The translations under genes and the position numbers were made by a program. From NCBI GenBank assembly GCA_963701445.1, contig CAVPAM010000010.1, forward strand, positions 1-64,000: a stretch of DNA of 64,000 bases, written 5' to 3'. The DNA comes from CAKZLS01 sp963701445. Its GTDB lineage: Bacteria > Pseudomonadota > Alphaproteobacteria > Rhodospirillales > Defluviicoccaceae. Below the pieces are notes generated by a model that searched no databases, was not told the origin of the DNA, and was given only the letters and a program-made list of their open reading frames with translations. This document shows positions 13,034 through 22,396 of the stretch, one piece after another. Position 1 is the stretch's first letter. Each line of letters starts with the position of its first letter.

Positions 13034-13690
13034 CTTGGATGTTCTCCTGCTTTTGCCGATGTTGAAAAGCGAAGCCGAAATATCGCTTCTGACTTTTTCT
13101 TGTTCCACGGGAGAGGAAAACGCGCCATCGGAGAGATTGGAGGTCCGCCCGAACACAAGCGCCGCCGAAACGGAACACGTCCGGCAGAACCTCGAATCGC
13201 ACGCCGAAAGCCTGAAAAGCTGTCGTCAGGCACGTTATCTCCCCGTGATGCCTTTTTTCTTCCGCCAAAAAGACCGAAGCGCGGCTATCTCGCTTTTTTT
13301 ACCACCATAAATCGTAGGTGGCGGACAACACAACAGTTTCCGACGGTAAGTGCGCACGGTACCCGCCTGTTGTTTGCTTCCGGCGAGGAAAGAGCTCTCC
13401 GTCACCTCCGCAATGCGAACGAGCAGAACCATCGGGTAACGTGCGGCAGGAATTTTCGATACCACATCTGGATCGGCGCGGATGGCGGAATTGGGCCGTC
13501 TTCGTGGGTTGTCACGTTCGGAACCGTGATCTTTCGGACCGCGAGATCCGCGCTTGCCTTTGTATCGCGGGATGCCGATGTTGCATGTGGCTGTAACTGT
13601 CTGCTTTATTTCGCTACGGTATTGGTGAATTTGTGCGGCGCATGGTTCGTCCCCCGAGTGGGGGCCACGGAGAGGAGAGGGAATTCGCAC
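13034..13690. other. Intergenic region between divergent TRAP operon and hopanoid region
   Basis: 657 bp with no gene I can support. Open frames here are long only because of base composition and do not look like proteins. It must hold the promoter of dctP (leftward) and of the MlaC-like gene (rightward); I could not pick a convincing -35/-10 pair. A short perfect hairpin CCCCC-GAGT-GGGGG is at about 13651-13664, just upstream of the MlaC-like start. Confidence 0.5.
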
Positions 13691-14323
13691 GTGCGGTGGT
13701 TGATACGGAATAAAACGCGGGTTCTGACCGGTTGTCTGGTTTTGCTCTTGGCGGTTCACCTAGGGCCGGATCCCGCTCGTTCGAGCGAGGCGGCCTCTCA
13801 AGCGAGCAAGTTTATCGAGGGACTGGCGGGCGAGGCGGTCAATGCGCTGACCGCCGCGAACGTCTCGCCCGAAGATCGCGAAAGACGGTTCAAGGCTCTT
13901 CTCAATGAAAACTTTGCCGTGACCACGATCGGTCAGTGGGTGCTGGGGCGATATTGGAAAAGCGCCACGGCGGAGGAGCGCAGGGAATATCTCCAGCTTT
14001 TCGAGCAAATGATCGTTGTGACTTACCTCAACCGGTTCAAGCGGTATTCCGGCGAATCGTTGTCGGTGAACAGAGCCTTGGTCGACGACCAGAGCGGTGA
14101 CGTCATGGTGTTTTCTCAGATCAACCGGCCCGCTGGCGGGCAACCCCTGGATGTCGCCTGGCGGCTCAGAGCCAAGGGCAATTCGTTCAAGATCGTCGAC
14201 GTGGCGGTGGAGGGGGTGAGTATGAGCCAGACCCAGCGAAACGAGTTCGCTTCCGTCATTCGCAGAAATGGCGGCCAGGTGGAGGGCCTGTTGGCCGAAA
14301 TGCGGAAAAAGGTCGAAGGCTGA
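13691..14323 (+). CDS. MlaC/Ttg2D-family periplasmic lipid-binding protein at head of hopanoid genes
   Basis: 210 aa from GTG 13691, chosen because GGAGAGGAG sits about 10 bases ahead and the product starts with a signal peptide (RNKTRVLTGCLVLLLAVHLG). The mature chain has the MlaC pattern: LNENFAVTTIGQWVLGRYW, EYLQLFEQMIVVTYLNRF and VDVAVEGVSMSQTQRNEFASVI. MlaC proteins shuttle phospholipids across the periplasm; relatives in hopanoid loci probably move hopanoids. It starts a rightward run with hpnC only 42 bp downstream. A second, clearer HpnM lies at 28646-29254, so this one is left as MlaC-like. Confidence 0.82.
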   Translation: MRWLIRNKTRVLTGCLVLLLAVHLGPDPARSSEAASQASKFIEGLAGEAVNALTAANVSPEDRERRFKALLNENFAVTTIGQWVLGRYWKSATAEERREYLQLFEQMIVVTYLNRFKRYSGESLSVNRALVDDQSGDVMVFSQINRPAGGQPLDVAWRLRAKGNSFKIVDVAVEGVSMSQTQRNEFASVIRRNGGQVEGLLAEMRKKVEG

Positions 14324-14365
14324 GCCTGGGACCGTGTCATCGCTGTTCCGAGGGGATCCCGCCAC

Positions 14366-15217
14366 ATGACCGTGACGCGGCCGGCAACCGCCGAAATGCC
14401 GTCCGGAAAGGACGCGGCCTACGAAAATTTCCCCGTGGGCTCCTGGATCCTGCCGGCGCGGTTGCGGCCTCACATCGCCTCGTTCTACGCCTTCGCCCGC
14501 GCCATCGACGACATCGCCGACAGTTCGACATTGGCGCCGGACGAGAAGATCGCGCGGCTCGAGGGCTTCAGAAAGGCCATTGAAGGGGACGAGACCGACG
14601 ACCCGGCGTTCTCCAAGGGTCACGCGATGCGGCGCAGTCTCTTGGTTACCGGCACCACGACCCGTCACTGCACCGATCTTATCGCCGCCTTCAAGCAGGA
14701 CGCCGTCAAACACCGGTATGACGATTGGAACGACCTCATCGGGTACTGCCTGTTGTCGGCATCGCCGGTGGGGCGATATCTCCTTGACCTGCATGGCGGA
14801 TCGGCGGACGGTTACGGCCCGTCCGACGCGCTCTGCAATGCCCTGCAAGTGATCAATCATCTGCAGGATTGTCAGGACGATTACCGGGCGCTCGATCGCG
14901 TCTACCTGCCCATGATCTGGATGGAGGAAGAAGGCGCGAGCGTGAAGGAGTTGGACGGGCCGAAGTCTAGCAAGCGAATAAGGCGCGTGATCGATCATGC
15001 CCTGGACGAAACCGAGATCCTGTTGCGAGAAGCGGCCCGGCTGCCCAGGGGACTTGCCAGCCGCCGTTTGGCGATGGAGTTGGCGGCCATTTTGGATATC
15101 GCATGGTCGCTGGTCGGTCGGCTTCGCCGCGAGGATCCGCTCGGCGCGCGCGTCCAGCTCACAAAGCCGGAGTACGTCTGGTGCTGCCTCCGGGGAGCCG
15201 TATCGGCGCTGGTGTAG
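14366..15217 (+). CDS. hpnC: Hydroxysqualene synthase HpnC
   Basis: 283-aa squalene/phytoene-synthase-fold protein. The first Asp-rich motif is FARAIDDIAD and the second is NHLQDCQDDYRALDRVYLP. HpnC converts presqualene diphosphate (from HpnD) to hydroxysqualene. The opening DFPVG-like stretch (ENFPVGSWILPARLRPHI) separates it from HpnD. It is followed after 3 bp by hpnB, and the run continues to hpnD and hpnE, the set that makes squalene in hopanoid bacteria lacking eukaryote-type squalene synthase. Confidence 0.93.
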   Translation: MTVTRPATAEMPSGKDAAYENFPVGSWILPARLRPHIASFYAFARAIDDIADSSTLAPDEKIARLEGFRKAIEGDETDDPAFSKGHAMRRSLLVTGTTTRHCTDLIAAFKQDAVKHRYDDWNDLIGYCLLSASPVGRYLLDLHGGSADGYGPSDALCNALQVINHLQDCQDDYRALDRVYLPMIWMEEEGASVKELDGPKSSKRIRRVIDHALDETEILLREAARLPRGLASRRLAMELAAILDIAWSLVGRLRREDPLGARVQLTKPEYVWCCLRGAVSALV

Positions 15218-15220
15218 GCC

Positions 15221-16381
15221 ATGCTTGAACACGTTCTGATGGGGCTGACGGCTATCTCTTTCGTCTCGGTGCTGTGGCTCCGCTTTTTCCGGGGTGGCTT
15301 CTGGCGCGCGGATCAGAAGCTGCCGGAACGGACGGCGGCGCGAGAGCGCTGGCCGGGGGTGACCGTGGTGATCCCCGCGCGCAACGAAGCCGCGACCATC
15401 CAGCGCGCCGTTACGTCCATCGTTCGACAAGACTATCCGGGACCGTTCAATCTCATCGTGGTTGACGATGGAAGTGTCGACGATACGGCTATGCTGGCGG
15501 AATCGGCGGCCGAAGGGTCGGACATCTTGACGGTGATCCGTGGCCGGCCGCTGCCTCAATGTTGGACCGGCAAACTCTGGGCACTGGATCAAGGCTTGCG
15601 ACACGGCGAGGAGCACTGGCCCGGAACGGGCTATTGGTTATTGACCGACGCCGATATCGAACACGACCGCTCGGTGCTGAAGCGCCTTGTCGCAAAGGCG
15701 GAGGCCGGGAAGCTCGATCTGGTTTCCCTGATGGTGCGGTTGTACTGCGGGAGTTTCTGGGAGAGGCTGCTGGTGCCCGCGTTCGTTTTTTTCTTTCAGA
15801 AGCTGTATCCTTTTCCCTTCGTCAACCATCCGGAACGCGCGGAGGCGGCGGCCGCCGGCGGGTGCATGCTGGTTCGCCGTTCGGCGCTGACGGCCGTTGG
15901 CGGCGTTGCCTCGATCCGCGGCAACCTGATTGACGATTGCGCTCTGGCCGCGCGAATAAGCCGGCGGGGCGCCGTCTGGATCGGCCTGGCGTCACGGACC
16001 CGCAGCGTGCGCGTCTATCAAGGGCTTTCGGAGATTTGGGCCATGGTTGCCCGCACCGCCTTCACGCAGTTGAACCATTCCGTCGCGTTGGTCCTCGCGA
16101 CGGTGGTTGCAATGACGGTCGTATACTGCGTGCCGCCCGTGGCGTTGGTCTACGGCATGGCGTTTCAGGATCTCTGGCTTGCCATGTTGGGCGGGGGGGC
16201 GTGGTTGCTGATGACGGCGATGTTTTGGCCGACGCTCCGACTTTACGGCTTGCCGCCCTGGCGCGGTCTGTTGCTGCCGGTGGCGGCGTTCCTGTTCGCG
16301 TCGATGACGGTGGACTCGGCTCGGCTGCATTGGAACGGAAAGGGAGGTCTTTGGAAGGGACGCTCCTATGGCGGAGTGTGA
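15221..16381 (+). CDS. hpnB: Hopene-associated glycosyltransferase HpnB
   Basis: 386-aa family 2 glycosyltransferase with an N-terminal membrane anchor. The nucleotide-sugar site is visible in VTVVIPARNEAATIQRAV and VVDDGSVDDTA; the acceptor-side DxD-like motif is LLTDADIEH. Three or four C-terminal hydrophobic segments complete the HpnB layout. The exact acceptor is not established for the family. Its end overlaps the hpnD start by 14 bp, so translation of the two is likely coupled. Confidence 0.88.
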   Translation: MLEHVLMGLTAISFVSVLWLRFFRGGFWRADQKLPERTAARERWPGVTVVIPARNEAATIQRAVTSIVRQDYPGPFNLIVVDDGSVDDTAMLAESAAEGSDILTVIRGRPLPQCWTGKLWALDQGLRHGEEHWPGTGYWLLTDADIEHDRSVLKRLVAKAEAGKLDLVSLMVRLYCGSFWERLLVPAFVFFFQKLYPFPFVNHPERAEAAAAGGCMLVRRSALTAVGGVASIRGNLIDDCALAARISRRGAVWIGLASRTRSVRVYQGLSEIWAMVARTAFTQLNHSVALVLATVVAMTVVYCVPPVALVYGMAFQDLWLAMLGGGAWLLMTAMFWPTLRLYGLPPWRGLLLPVAAFLFASMTVDSARLHWNGKGGLWKGRSYGGV

Positions 16382-17267
16382 ATCCCAAATCATGAGCGTG
16401 GCGACGACAGCACCCCTTGAATCGGCCGCGACCGGCGACATCCAGTACGTGGAGTCGGTCGTGCGTCAATCGGGAACGTCGTTCTATTGGTCCATGCGGC
16501 TTCTTCCTCCGGAGAAGCGTCGGGCGATGTTCGCGATCTATGCGTTCTGCCGGGAGGTGGACGACATCGCCGACGACCCCGGCGAAGAGGAGGGAAAACG
16601 CAAGCAACTGGCGGAATGGCGCGAGGAAATAGGCAGGCTTTACGAAGGAGAGCCGACAAGGCGGATTTCGCGGGCCCTGGTCGGGCCTTCCAGACGCTTC
16701 AATCTGAGGAAGGAAGACTTCGAGGCCATCGTCGCTGGGATGGAAATGGATGCCGGTGACCGCGTGAGAATTGCCGACACGGCCGAGCTGGCGCTCTATT
16801 GCGACCGCGTCGCCTGTGCCGTGGGACGCCTCTCCACTCGGGTATTCGGCGTTGATGAGCCGACGGGGAGTCAATTGGCGCACGCGCTGGGGCATGCCTT
16901 GCAGTTGACGAACATTCTCCGCGATCTCGAGGAGGACGCGCAACGGGACCGGCTCTACCTTCCCGAGGACGTGTTGCGCGCGCATGGCATTGGGTCCACG
17001 GAAGACGCGCTGGCGGTGTTGAATCACCCCGCCTCGACGGAAGTCTTCGCGCAAATGGCGGAGGTCGCTCGTGAGCGTTTCTGCGAAGCGGCGGCGATCC
17101 TTGCCGTCTGCGATCGACGAAATGTCAGGCCGGCGACGATCATGATGGAAGTCTACCGGCGAACCTTCAAGAGATTGATGTCGAGGGGCTGGCGGCGGTG
17201 GGCCGAGCCCGTTTCGGTCCCCGCGATCGAAAAGTTCTGGGTGGCCTTCCGCTACGGAGTGATCTGA
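16368..17267 (+). CDS. hpnD: Presqualene diphosphate synthase HpnD
   Basis: 299-aa prenyl-condensing enzyme joining two farnesyl diphosphates to presqualene diphosphate. The first Asp-rich motif is FCREVDDIADDPGE, with the second, LTNILRDLEEDAQRDRLYLP, about 130 residues later. ATG 16368 overlaps the hpnB end; a second ATG at residue 8 is possible. The stop TGA abuts the GTG of hpnE directly. Confidence 0.93.
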   Translation: MAECESQIMSVATTAPLESAATGDIQYVESVVRQSGTSFYWSMRLLPPEKRRAMFAIYAFCREVDDIADDPGEEEGKRKQLAEWREEIGRLYEGEPTRRISRALVGPSRRFNLRKEDFEAIVAGMEMDAGDRVRIADTAELALYCDRVACAVGRLSTRVFGVDEPTGSQLAHALGHALQLTNILRDLEEDAQRDRLYLPEDVLRAHGIGSTEDALAVLNHPASTEVFAQMAEVARERFCEAAAILAVCDRRNVRPATIMMEVYRRTFKRLMSRGWRRWAEPVSVPAIEKFWVAFRYGVI

Positions 17268-18531
17268 GTGAAAGGCACGGTGCATGTGGTCGGGGCGGGT
17301 CTCGCCGGCCTCTCCGCCGCCGTGTGGTCGGCCAAGGCCGGGCGGCCGGTCGATGTCTACGAGGCGGCCGGTCAAGCCGGTGGCCGGTGCCGTTCCTACT
17401 TCGACGAAACCCTGGGGCGCCGGATCGACAACGGTAATCATCTGGTGCTCAGTGGCAACACCGCCGTCCATGAATTTCTCGGGGCCATCGGCTCCAAAGA
17501 CAGTCTTTGCGGGCCGGTTCGCGCGGAGTTCGAATTCGTTGACGTGCGGAACGGCGAGCGCTGGACGTTACGGCCCGGCGCGGGACGGATCCCCTGGTGG
17601 ATCTTTCGAAAGGACCGGCGGGTCCCGGGAAGCCGGCCCCTGGAGTATGCCCGGGCCTTGCGTCTCGCGTGGGCCGGCCGGGACGAAACCGTGACGGGAT
17701 GCCTCGGCGGGCCTGGTGTGCTGTTCGAGCGATTCTGGGAACCACTGGCGGTCGCGGCGTTGAATACGGATGCCGACGAGGCGGCCGCCAGCCTGTTGTG
17801 GCCCGTCGTTCGAGAGACGTTCGGCCGGGGGGAGGCGGCCTGCCGGCCGAGGATCGCGCGCGTCGGGCTCGGTGACAGCTTTGTCGATCCGTCGCTTCGC
17901 GCGCTGGCGAGGCATTCCGCCGGGGTCCATTTCGGGCGGCGGTTTCGCGGCCTCGACGTCGAGGGAGATAGCAGTAACGACCTTGCGGTTCACCGGAGGC
18001 GACAGGGTCGAACTGAACAAGGGGGACTCGGTCATTCTCGCGGTGCCGGCCACGGTGGCCGAAAAGGCCGTTCCGGAGATCGAGGCGCCCCGAGGCAGCC
18101 GCGCGATTGTCAACGGCCACTTCCTGCTTCCCCGACCGGCGGAACGCCCCAGAATTGTCGGAATGGTCGGTGGGCTGTGTCACTGGTTGTTCATCCGCGA
18201 TGATGTCGCGTCGGTGACGGTCAGCGCCGCCGACGCCTTGGCTGGGGAACCTTCGAACGCCATCGCCGCGCGAATGTGGGAAGAAATCCGTCCGGTCCTG
18301 GACCTCGACGAGGCGCCATTGCCAACGTACCGAATCGTGAAGGAAAAGAGGGCCACGTTTGCCCAGACGCCCGGGGAGGCTGCGCGGCGGCCCGGAGTTC
18401 GGACGCGCTTTTCCAATCTTTTTCTCGCGGGGGACTGGACGGATACGGGATTGCCCGCGACCATCGAGGGAAGCCTCCGTTCGGGTAAGAAAGCTGCCGA
18501 ATCCGTGCTCGCAACCGCAACAACACCTTGA
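17268..18531 (+). pseudogene. hpnE: Hydroxysqualene dehydroxylase HpnE, interrupted by a one-base frameshift
   Basis: FAD-dependent amine-oxidase-like enzyme that reduces hydroxysqualene to squalene. From GTG 17268 the first frame gives the dinucleotide-binding motif VVGAGLAGLSAAVWSAKAG and continues through GRRFRGLDVEG. The rest, REIAVTTLRFTGGDRVELN to the FAD-site motif LFLAGDWTDTGLPATIEGS, is in the next frame and ends at 18531. Removing one G from GGG at 17963-17965 gives LDVEEIAVTTLRF and a normal-length HpnE of about 420 aa. As hpnC, hpnD and shc are intact and HpnE is needed between them, a sequencing error is more likely than true loss. Confidence 0.85.
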
Positions 18532-18634
18532 CATTGCGCGCTTTATCCCGCACCAAACGAGCGGATTGTTACACCGTGGTGACGCCTCCGCTTGGGACAC
18601 ATCGGCGCGGGACGTTGCTTCAGGGGAGTGAGGT

Positions 18635-20596
18635 ATGGGAAACCTATCCGCGACCGCGGATGCGGTGCACGCGGCCGCTGTCCATGTAAGGGGTGCCCTC
18701 GACGAGGTGATCGACGAGGCGGCGGGCTGGCTTGCCAGCCGTCAGGCCGAGGACGGGCATTGGGTGTTCGAGCTTGAAGCCGACGCCACCATCCCCGCCG
18801 AATATATTTTGCTGAACCACTATCTCGGCGAAATCAACGACGAGATCGAGGGCAAGCTTGGAAATTACTTGCGTCGGAGGCAAGGGAGCCACGGTGGGTG
18901 GCCGCTGTACCACGATGGTGATTTCGACCTGAGCGCGACCGTCAAGGCGTATTACGCGCTCAAATGTATCGGGGACGATCCGGACGCGCCCCACATGAAG
19001 CGCGCGCGAGAGGCTGTTCTGGCGCGCGGCGGGGCCGCCGAGGTGAACGTGTTCACGCGCATCGCCTTGGCCTTGTTCGAACAGGTTCCGTGGCGCGCGG
19101 TCCCGTGGATGCGTCCGGAAGCCATGTTGCTGCCGAAATGGGCGCCGTTCCATATCGCCAAGGTGTCGTACTGGTCCCGCACCGTGATGGTGCCGCTGTT
19201 CGTCCTCGCCGCCGTCAAACCTCGGGCGGCCAATCCGAGGCGCGTGGCGATCCGGGAATTGTTCATCGTTCCACCCGAAAAACAGAAAACCTATCTCCGC
19301 AATCCCACGGGTCACCGGCTGGGCGACCTTCTGCTCGTGTTGGACAAGGTTGGCCGGCTCTGCGACCCGTTGTTTCCGGATTTTCTCGAGAAAAAGGCCA
19401 TAAACAAGGCGATGGCCTTCGTGAGGGAGCGGTTCAACGGCGAAGACGGCTTGGGCGGGATTTTTCCGGCGATGGCCAACGCCGTGATGGCGCTGGATGC
19501 CCTCGGATGCGCCCGCGACGACCCGGAATTCGTGACAGCCCGGCGAGCCATCGACAAACTGGTCGTGATTCAAGGCGAGGAGGGATATTGCCAGCCCTGT
19601 GTATCGCCGGTCTGGGACACGGGTCTTGCGCTTCACAGCATGCTCGAGGCCGGTTTCAGCGCCGACGACCCGATCATTGTCCGGGCCAATCACTGGTTGC
19701 GCCAGAGACAGATCCTGGACGTTCGCGGCGACTGGACAGCCAACCGGGACGATGTCAGGCCCGGAGGGTGGGCCTTTCAGTACTGGAACGATTACTATCC
19801 CGACGTGGACGATACCGCCGTCGTGGTCATGGGATTGGACCGTTCGGGCGATGAGGACTCGCAAGAAGCCATCGCCCGGGGCGCGGAGTGGGTTATCGGC
19901 ATGGAAAGCGAGAGCGGTGGTTGGGGCGCCTTCGACGCGGACAACGAGCACTATTCGCTGAACAACATTCCATTTGCCGATCATGGCGCGCTTCTGGATC
20001 CACCGTCGGCCGATGTCACCGCGCGTTGCCTGGGTATGTTGGCGCAACTTGGATATGACCGTTCCCATCCCACCGTGACCCGATCGCTCGAGTATCTCAA
20101 GCGGCAGCAGGAAGAAGACGGCTCCTGGTTCGGCCGCTGGGGAACGAACTACGTTTACGGTACGTGGTCGGTGTTGAGCGCGCTCAACGCCATCGGCGAG
20201 GATCCCGGTTCGCCCTATATTCGAAAGGCGGTCGAGTGGTTGAAGTCGTGCCAGCGGGACGACGGCGGCTGGGGCGAGGACTGTTCCAGCTACTGGCCCG
20301 AACGCAAGGGCGACGACGCCAAGGTCAGTACTCCGTCCCAGACAGCGTGGGCGGTCCTTGGACTGATGGCGGCGGGCGAAGTGGACGGCGAGCACGTGCG
20401 GCGGGGGATCGGCTATTTGCTGGAAGCGCCGCGCGACGGTGGAAAGTGGCGGGAGACTTACTATAACGCCGTCGGTTTCCCGAAGGTGTTCTATCTCACC
20501 TATCATGGTTACAGCGCCTACTTTCCCCTATGGGCTCTGGCCCGGTACCGAAATCTGAGCCAATCGAACGCCAAGACGACCATGTACGGGATCTGA
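18635..20596 (+). CDS. shc: Squalene-hopene cyclase
   Basis: 653 aa, normal size for bacterial SHC (HpnF), a monotopic membrane enzyme that cyclises squalene to hopene/hopanol. The catalytic acid motif is DVDDTAVVVMGLD, the DxDD proton donor. Several QW repeats are visible (for example RRRQGSHGGWPLY, KRQQEEDGSWFGRWG, KSCQRDDGGWGEDC). It starts about 100 bp after hpnE with AGGGGAGTGAGG just before the ATG, and its stop TGA directly abuts the GTG of hpnG. Confidence 0.96.
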   Translation: MGNLSATADAVHAAAVHVRGALDEVIDEAAGWLASRQAEDGHWVFELEADATIPAEYILLNHYLGEINDEIEGKLGNYLRRRQGSHGGWPLYHDGDFDLSATVKAYYALKCIGDDPDAPHMKRAREAVLARGGAAEVNVFTRIALALFEQVPWRAVPWMRPEAMLLPKWAPFHIAKVSYWSRTVMVPLFVLAAVKPRAANPRRVAIRELFIVPPEKQKTYLRNPTGHRLGDLLLVLDKVGRLCDPLFPDFLEKKAINKAMAFVRERFNGEDGLGGIFPAMANAVMALDALGCARDDPEFVTARRAIDKLVVIQGEEGYCQPCVSPVWDTGLALHSMLEAGFSADDPIIVRANHWLRQRQILDVRGDWTANRDDVRPGGWAFQYWNDYYPDVDDTAVVVMGLDRSGDEDSQEAIARGAEWVIGMESESGGWGAFDADNEHYSLNNIPFADHGALLDPPSADVTARCLGMLAQLGYDRSHPTVTRSLEYLKRQQEEDGSWFGRWGTNYVYGTWSVLSALNAIGEDPGSPYIRKAVEWLKSCQRDDGGWGEDCSSYWPERKGDDAKVSTPSQTAWAVLGLMAAGEVDGEHVRRGIGYLLEAPRDGGKWRETYYNAVGFPKVFYLTYHGYSAYFPLWALARYRNLSQSNAKTTMYGI

Positions 20597-21286
20597 GTGG
20601 ATCGACTTGGCGTCATTACCGGCCTCGCTCGCGAGGCTGGCTGTTTCAGCTCATTTTCGGATCAAGACGATCTCTTGGTTCGATGTGTCGGCGGCAACCC
20701 CCAACGAGCGGCGGATGCGGCGCATATCCTTGTGTCGGAGGGGTGTCGCGGCCTCGTGAGCTTCGGGATCGCCGGAGGGTTGCACCCCGCGCTGGGCGCG
20801 GGCGCCCTTGTGGTCGCGTCCTCTGTTATCGGCTCCGACGGGACCCGCCTGGATTTCGATCGCGCGTGGCAACGTCGTCTGATAGCCGCCCTGGAGGGCG
20901 AGGTGGCGGTTGTGGGGGCGGATGTCTATGGCAGCGACGGAGCCGTTCTCGTATCGACAAGAAAGCGGCAGATTCATCAGCGGACAGGAGCGGCCGCCGT
21001 GGACATGGAGAGCCGGGCCGTCGCGCGGACAGCCGCCGAATGCGGAGTGTCGTTCCTGGCCGTGCGTGCCATCGCGGACCCGGCCGATCGGGATGTTCCG
21101 GCGTGGGTGAGCGGTCTGATCGGCGCGGACGGCCGACCCAGCGCTCGCTCGGTGGTCGCGGGTGTCGCCGCGCACCCTTGGCATATTCCGGTTTTGCTTC
21201 GCCTGGCCGTCGACTCCGAAAAAGCCTTCGCGGCTTTACGCCGCGTCACGCTCGCCGCTGGACCGTTTCTCCAAGTCGGCGCTTAA
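20597..21286 (+). CDS. hpnG: Hopanoid-associated phosphorylase HpnG (adenosylhopane nucleosidase)
   Basis: 229-aa nucleoside phosphorylase/nucleosidase-fold protein, starting at GTG directly after shc. Family landmarks: LVSFGIAGGLHPALGAGALVVAS in the middle, the substrate Met-Glu-Ser motif AAVDMESRAVAR, and FLAVRAIADPADRD. HpnG removes adenine from adenosylhopane on the way to ribosylhopane and bacteriohopanetetrol. The last 51 bp overlap the end of hpnH on the opposite strand. Confidence 0.88.
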   Translation: MDRLGVITGLAREAGCFSSFSDQDDLLVRCVGGNPQRAADAAHILVSEGCRGLVSFGIAGGLHPALGAGALVVASSVIGSDGTRLDFDRAWQRRLIAALEGEVAVVGADVYGSDGAVLVSTRKRQIHQRTGAAAVDMESRAVARTAAECGVSFLAVRAIADPADRDVPAWVSGLIGADGRPSARSVVAGVAAHPWHIPVLLRLAVDSEKAFAALRRVTLAAGPFLQVGA

Positions 21287-22375
21287 ATCCTTGACCAGCG
21301 TTTCATACATGAACTCGGCCGGGCGCTGGTCCTCCAACGGGATTTCGGGGGCCATGGGAACATCCGTGCGGGGACCCCGCAAAGCCACCTTCAGGGCCTT
21401 CAACGGGTTGGCGACGGTATCGTTGACGGCGGTGGCTTCGTATCCGCAATGAACCATGCAATCCGCGCATTTCTCATAGTTGCCGGTACCGTACTGATCC
21501 CAGGCGGTCTCTTCCATGAGTTCGCGGAAGGTGCCCGCATAGCCCTCGTTGAGGAGGTAGCAAGGACGCTGCCAGCCGAAGACGTTCCGCGTGGGATTGC
21601 CCCACGGCGTGCAATGATACTGTTGATTCCCCGCGAGAAAATCGAGAAACAGCGAGGATTGGCTGAACCGCCACTTGCTGTCGCCGCGACGCTCGAAGAT
21701 GTCCCGGAACAGTTGTTTGGTTCTGGATCGATTGAGGAAATGCTCCTGGTTGGGAGCGCGCTCGTAGGCGTAGCCGGGTGAAACGGTGATGCCCTCGATG
21801 TCCAGTTCCTCGCTGCAATAAGTGAAGAAGGCGGCCACCTGATCGGCGGTCATCTGATTGAACAGGGTGCAATTGACGTTGACCCTAAAACCAAGGGAAC
21901 GAGCCTTCTTGATCGCCGAAACCGCGCGCTTGAACGTGCCCGGCTGGTTGACCGCGTGGTCGTGCTCTTCTTCCAAGCCGTCCAGATGAACCGAGAACGT
22001 CAGGTATTTGCTCGGTTTGAACAGGCCGAGTTTTTTCTCGAGCAAAAGTCCGTTGGTACACAGGTACACGAACTTCTTGCGAGCCGTGATGCCGGAGACG
22101 ATCTTATCGATTTCCTTGTGGAGCAACGGTTCGCCACCGGGGATCGAGACGATGGGAGCGCCGCACTCATCGACGGCCGCGAGGCATTCCTCGGCGCTCA
22201 GGCGCTTATTGAGGATGGAGTCCTCGTAGTCGATTTTACCGCACCCCGGGCAGGCGAGATTGCAGCGGAACAGGGGTTCCAGCATCAGGACCAGCGGATA
22301 TTTGTGCGTTCCCCGAAGTTTCTTGCCGAGGATGTAAGAACCCACGCGTATTTGTTGGATCAGCGGAACAGTCAT
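21236..22375 (-). CDS. hpnH: Adenosyl-hopene transferase HpnH (radical SAM)
   Basis: 379 aa. The radical-SAM cluster motif CNLACPGC supplies Cys 38, 42 and 45, followed by the SAM-binding GGEPLLHKEI stretch. HpnH adds the 5'-deoxyadenosyl radical to diploptene, giving adenosylhopane, the first side-chain step. Conserved later Cys residues include the CADCMVHCGYEAT cluster. Transcribed leftward, about 20 bp after ispH, so the two are probably one operon. Its 3' end overlaps hpnG (convergent) by 51 bp. Confidence 0.94.
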   Translation of the reverse strand: MTVPLIQQIRVGSYILGKKLRGTHKYPLVLMLEPLFRCNLACPGCGKIDYEDSILNKRLSAEECLAAVDECGAPIVSIPGGEPLLHKEIDKIVSGITARKKFVYLCTNGLLLEKKLGLFKPSKYLTFSVHLDGLEEEHDHAVNQPGTFKRAVSAIKKARSLGFRVNVNCTLFNQMTADQVAAFFTYCSEELDIEGITVSPGYAYERAPNQEHFLNRSRTKQLFRDIFERRGDSKWRFSQSSLFLDFLAGNQQYHCTPWGNPTRNVFGWQRPCYLLNEGYAGTFRELMEETAWDQYGTGNYEKCADCMVHCGYEATAVNDTVANPLKALKVALRGPRTDVPMAPEIPLEDQRPAEFMYETLVKDLSADLEKRSSGERDAA

Positions 22376-22396
22376 GACGTCTGATGCCCTTTTGTC

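Noticed and set aside
12578..13690. Upstream extension of the MlaC-like gene
   Set aside because: The frame is open but overlaps dctP and lacks protein-like sequence; GTG 13691 has the ribosome site and the signal peptide.
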